In this document: piece by piece, positions 19,169 to 23,787 of the stretch
Position numbering within the stretch: position 1 is the first letter of the stretch
Layout of the letters: each line of letters starts with the position of its first letter
Notes under the pieces: model-generated
Database searches by the model: none
The model's input: the letters and a program-made list of their open reading frames with translations, nothing else
What the model was told of the DNA's origin: nothing
Program-made: the position numbers and the translations under genes
DNA from: Trichomonas tenax
Lineage: Eukaryota; Parabasalia; Trichomonadida; Trichomonadidae
Assembly (NCBI GenBank): GCA_023091735.1
Contig: JALKBU010000810.1
Span: 1 to 23,787, forward strand
Direction: 5' to 3'
Length of the DNA: 23,787 nucleotides

Positions 19169-19685
19169 TCAATAAAATTTTTTATGAAAACCACTTTTTT
19201 TATTTTAATTCATCAAAAATTTAATTATTTCGACACTATTTGTATTGCTATTTCGAGTGTAAGATATTTTGATAAAAGTGATTATTTAGTGATTTTATAT
19301 TAGCAATTTATTCCCAATTGCAAAAATCACGAAATTAAGTCTTAAAAACGGAAAACGAATTTTTTTTTGGAAAATTTGAAATATTATATAAAATATGAAA
19401 ATAAGCATAATTTAAATTTATTTCAAAAATAATCATTCAAAAATATTGTATTTTGTTTTCAAAAGTTTCATTTAACGATTATATTCCATTCAAACTATAA
19501 TCGTCATCGATTATTTTTCTATTAACTCAACTTATATACATTATTCTCCATTTAAGTTATATCAGATTTTAAAAAACCGGTAAAATTTAAGTTTACATTT
19601 ATAAATAATGTTTTGCAATTATTTATTTTTCTCGTCATTGATAGGGAAACAAATAATTTCGAATTCAGATGACTGGAGGCCATAG
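19169..19685. other. AT-rich spacer
   Basis: No feature is supported. The region is AT-rich with homopolymer runs up to the beginning of the LRR relic. Confidence 0.5.
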
Positions 19686-21210
19686 ATTCTATTAGCATCG
19701 GATTCAGTGTATTATGATCATTGGCAATTAGAATATATGGTTTTAGATCATAATATCACTCGAGCAAACTTTCCAGGTCCTAACCTAGACCAACTGAAGT
19801 ACGAAATGTGGTTTAAGAACATCAAAAAGATCAAAACTATTCTAAAGCTTTCATGTATTGCGAGAAACTTCGAGTTTATAATCTGACAAAAATGGTGAAT
19901 CTTGAGATGAATGTTGTTGATTTGTCAGTCCATTTTGCTACTGATTATAGCAGAGTAACATTCTATGGAGCGATTAATCTCAAATCAGTAAATATAACGG
20001 GTACACAAGTAAACACTGCATGCTTCGCATATTGCTTTAATCTTGAAAAAGTTACTTTAGATCCAACTGTCGTGACAATCGATTATAATGCATTTTTAAA
20101 GTGTAACATTTCAAGCATCAATCAAAGCTATGTTACAACAATCAAAGGATTTGCTCTCTTGAGAATCCATTGACAGAAGTTGAAATTTATAATTATTATG
20201 AAAATACTCAACAATTCATCCTTTGCAATAGGCTCAAAAAGGTTATTTTCAAGGCAAGATTATTCAAGTTCAACACAATGTGGTTCCATTTATGCAGTTT
20301 GGATGAAGTTGTTGTTGATGATCCATATGGATTCTTTTATCTTGAAGATAAGATATTATACGATAATCAAAAGTAATCGATTAATTTTATATCCATCTCA
20401 TGTTGCTGTAATAGGAGCATATGCCTTTATGTCAAATCCTTATATTAGAAAAGTCCACTTTAGAAAGAATGGATTTTATCATGAAAGAGCTTTCGAAATT
20501 TGCACGAATTTAGAATACGTTTATCATCATCGATATCAAAATATTTCGATCCCAGAAGGAGTTTTCACGTTATGCTCAAAGCTAAAATTCATCATTGTTA
20601 GCATTCATTATGTTTATAATAATACATTTGCTCGATGCTTATCTCTCAAAGAAATACAAGGTTTGGAAAACTGCACTAAAATTGAATCATATGCTTTTGA
20701 ATCTTCAGGAATCGAAAAAGTTAATCTTTCTTCAATTTTTTTCATAGATTCTGAAGCTTTCTATAATTGCACAAATCTCAAAGATATTAATATTGGTGAA
20801 AACATCAATATGATTGAGCAAAATGCTTTCTATAATACTTCTATTAAAACATTGAATCTTTCATAAAAAACAAATACTTTTACTCTTAAGGATGGTTGTT
20901 TCTCATATAATTCCAAACTGAAGAAAGTTTAATTCAATTTCAACGTTGATATTGCTGCTTGTGATTATCTATTTATCAATTCTGCTATTGAATACATTTA
21001 CTATTCAGAAATCATTGCAAACTTTGCCATGAACGTTTACAAGAGTCTTTCATCTGCAAAAATTAAGATTGAATTCCATCCAGATAATCGAAAGTATTAT
21101 GTTATTAATGATAACGTTGTTTTTGACAAAGTTTCAAATGCAGTTATTGCAGTTATTAATCTTGCTGATGATGAAATTATTGAAATTCCAGAAAGCGCAA
21201 AAAATTCACT

Positions 21211-21220
<10 letters not shown>
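19686..21220 (+). pseudogene. BspA-like leucine-rich repeat (LRR_5) protein relic
   Basis: The reading frames together give a BspA-type LRR protein with repeated units of the form AF..C..L..I/V.. . Examples are SKAFMYCEKLRVYNL (from about 19841), NTACFAYCFNLEKVTL, IGAYAFMSNPYIRKVHF, ESYAFESSGIEKVNL and DSEAFYNCTNLKDINIG. These proteins form a very large surface or secreted family in trichomonads, linked to host-cell contact. At least five lesions are visible: frame changes near 19845, 20160 and 20370, and in-frame TAA codons at 20864-20866 and 20930-20932. The N-terminus is not found and the frame ends at a TAG at 21218-21220, where transposase-like sequence begins. No complete product is possible. 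Confidence 0.85.
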
Positions 21221-22267
<1,047 letters not shown>

Positions 22268-22271
22268 ATGT

Positions 22272-23056
22272 TCATGAACTCAATGTGATTGTATTATCTT
22301 CAAAAAGAGAAAATAAAGGCTCAACTATGTTTCCATAAATACTGCAATTTTCAAAAAGCAAACTACTGCCTCCTAATATGATTCCCATAGAATCTACATT
22401 ATATCTTTCGGTTTCAATAATATTAGTTGATGAAATTGTGATTAATCTGCCTGCAGACAGTGAAATTACAACACTTTCTCTTGCTGTGTTGTTTCTTATT
22501 GTATGAAATTTAAGAAAAGATTCAAAAGATCCACCACTACTAGAGTAACCTGAGTTTGAGTTGCATTTATTCAATGTCGAATTTATGTTGGCGGAATGTT
22601 CTGGTGCTGAATATATGCTAAATATATTATAGGTTCTGGAATTTGAAATACATTTTGTTAATGTTGAGAGATTAAGGAACAGTTTTGCTTCTGATGTGTC
22701 TGGAAGATTAACATAGAAAGCTACAGCATCAAATGCTCCTGTTGAAGATTTGTAGTAGCAAGTTCTGTCTTGCACAAAATGTCCTTCACTTTTGAAATAA
22801 AGAGATCCTCCATATTTATCGGCTTGACTTGTCCATTCGGTAGAACATTCAGAAAATATTGTGTCTTCAATAAGGAGGATTGATCGGGATTCCGATGTAA
22901 TACGAATTGCACATTGTTTAGTTTGGTTATAATACTCGCAGAAGCTGATGTAATAATGTCCCAATTCACTTTGATATCAAATGCATTTTTTTCGTTGATT
23001 TTCTTCGTGTAGTCTGATCCACCAAAGTATGAGGACCACTCAAGGTGTATTATCAT
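22272..23056 (-). pseudogene. Truncated, frameshifted beta-helix-like repeat protein relic
   Basis: The N-terminal part is in one frame (from 23056: LEWSSYFGGSDYTKK and following). After a shift near 22960 the rest is in another, open from 22964 to 22272. Motifs include SLYFKSEGHFVQDRTCYYKS, LFLNLSTLTKCISNS, NSTLNKCNSNSGYSSSGGSF and SLLFENCSIYGN: short strand/turn repeats rich in Ser, Asn and Cys, as in right-handed beta-helix, Pmp-like surface proteins. The arrangement parallels the relic at 6292-7225. The C-terminus stops abruptly at 22272 beside the homopolymer tract, so the 3' part of the gene, including any membrane anchor, is missing. Family placement is inferred from pattern. Confidence 0.6.
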
Positions 23057-23062
23057 TTTTTA

Positions 23063-23096
23063 GAAGATGACGCCGAATTAATTCGACTTCGTCTTC
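23063..23096. repeat. Imperfect 34-base inverted repeat
   Basis: GAAGATGACGCCGAATT and AATTCGACTTCGTCTTC are inverted complements with three mismatches in 17 and essentially no loop (centre at 23079/23080). It sits between two minus-strand relics. It may be a mobile-element end or a regulatory palindrome. Confidence 0.5.
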
Positions 23097-23104
23097 ATTT
23101 TATT

Positions 23105-23328
23105 TCAATAAATGTCATCATTGTGAAGGTTATTTATTAATCTTTCTTTCAAAATATCAACTTTTGCTTTCTGCTCCCTCTCAATTGCTCTAACCAAAAT
23201 CAGGCTCCACTTTTTTTCTCGTTGACCTTTTTGAGTTTTGCGATTTTTAACGAGTAACCCCTTCCTGGACGAATCTGATGAAACATGCTTTTTGTTTGTG
23301 CTGATTCTAGTGGTGCAATCTGTTTCAT
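23105..23328 (-). pseudogene. Frameshifted coding relic, family unknown
   Basis: From the ATG at 23328 the minus strand reads MKQIAPLESAQTKSMFHQIR, then GRGYSLKIAKLKKVNEKK, and stops at 23200. In the next frame SLILVRAIEREQKAKVDILK follows, ending with NNLHNDDIY and a TGA at 23105-23107. One frameshift near 23205 explains both. The Lys/Glu-rich helices and ordered codon use look like the C-terminus of a real protein, but no family is recognised. Confidence 0.4.
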
Positions 23329-23787
23329 GATCTTAGCAAGGTTTTACTTAATCAACATATGATTACAAACAGAAACCCATTACAAATCATTAATGGGCTT
23401 CTGTTATGAATCTCTTTGATGATTATAACAAATACATCTCACTATTATAACGTTCGCTCGCCTATTTTTGCTAGAGTTCCAGTCGAAAAATCAAAAATAG
23501 AAAAGAAAAAATACGCTACACGCGCGAGTCAAACGGCATTCCTTTGCTCATGCATCGAGCATACCTAACGTTATGCTACCTCAAGTTCACACAAAATTTG
23601 CTCATTGGTAACATTACATATCAAATTTTCGACTTTACATGACAAATATCAGATAATAAGTGTCAAAAATGGTGACTTTCACTATTTTACATGTCAAAAT
23701 TCGAAGAAATATCATTGAGGCATTGAGATCCTCAAGTTAAATAGACGAGCAAATGCTATAAACATACTCATCACCCCTGAAAAGCAC
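23329..23787. other. Right-end spacer with TTACATG repeats
   Basis: No gene is supported. GC-richer pieces around 23450-23590 have no recognisable coding frame. The TTACATG pair is listed separately. Confidence 0.45.
23635..23693 (+). repeat. Paired TTACATG(A/T)CAAA words with GTGAC/GTCA motifs
   Basis: TTACATGACAAATATCAGA (23635-23653) and TTACATGTCAAA (23687-23698) flank AGTGTCAAAAATGGTGACTTT. The combination of TTACATG with GTGAC/GTCA words also occurs at the left end of the window (100-253). Confidence 0.4.

Overview
The window looks like nuclear DNA of a parabasalid protist, most likely Tritrichomonas (T. foetus or a close relative). The reasons are a hydrogenosomal-type [2Fe-2S] ferredoxin with a very short N-terminal presequence, trichomonad Initiator-like elements (TCAYTWYT type) 7 to 15 bases upstream of start codons, intron-free genes, very AT-rich spacers around more GC-rich coding regions, and relics of BspA-like leucine-rich repeat genes and a mariner/Tc1-type transposase. 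The species is inferred; no marker gene in the window settles it.

Six genes look intact. In order they are: ferredoxin (+, 3800-4108); a protein O-mannosyltransferase without MIR domains (-, 4604-6061), convergent with ferredoxin; a TPR protein resembling the axonemal protein TTC29 (+, 7414-8781); two half-size ABCA-type transporters in a head-to-head pair sharing a 333-base spacer (-, 9956-12547 and +, 12881-15376); and an R2R3 Myb protein (-, 16675-17253).

The rest is spacer and decayed genes. At the left is a frameshifted F-BAR-like relic (1266-1626) and a degenerate tRNA-like sequence with A and B boxes and a T-run (2313-2384). A relic of a cysteine-containing, beta-helix-like repeat protein lies at 6292-7225. 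From 18408 to the right end the sequence is a graveyard: two unassigned coding relics, a BspA-like LRR relic with at least five lesions, a 5'-truncated DD34E transposase with an unexpected coiled-coil C-terminus, a 114-base A tract, an antisense beta-helix relic cut at the same tract, and another coding relic.

The most interesting points are: the divergent ABC pair, in which one partner has a degenerate signature motif (LSDGD) and the other a canonical one (LSGGQ), suggesting an asymmetric heterodimer; the transposase/coiled-coil fusion ending in poly(A); and several relics visible only by reading across frames. I found no CRISPR array, no rRNA and no intact tRNA.
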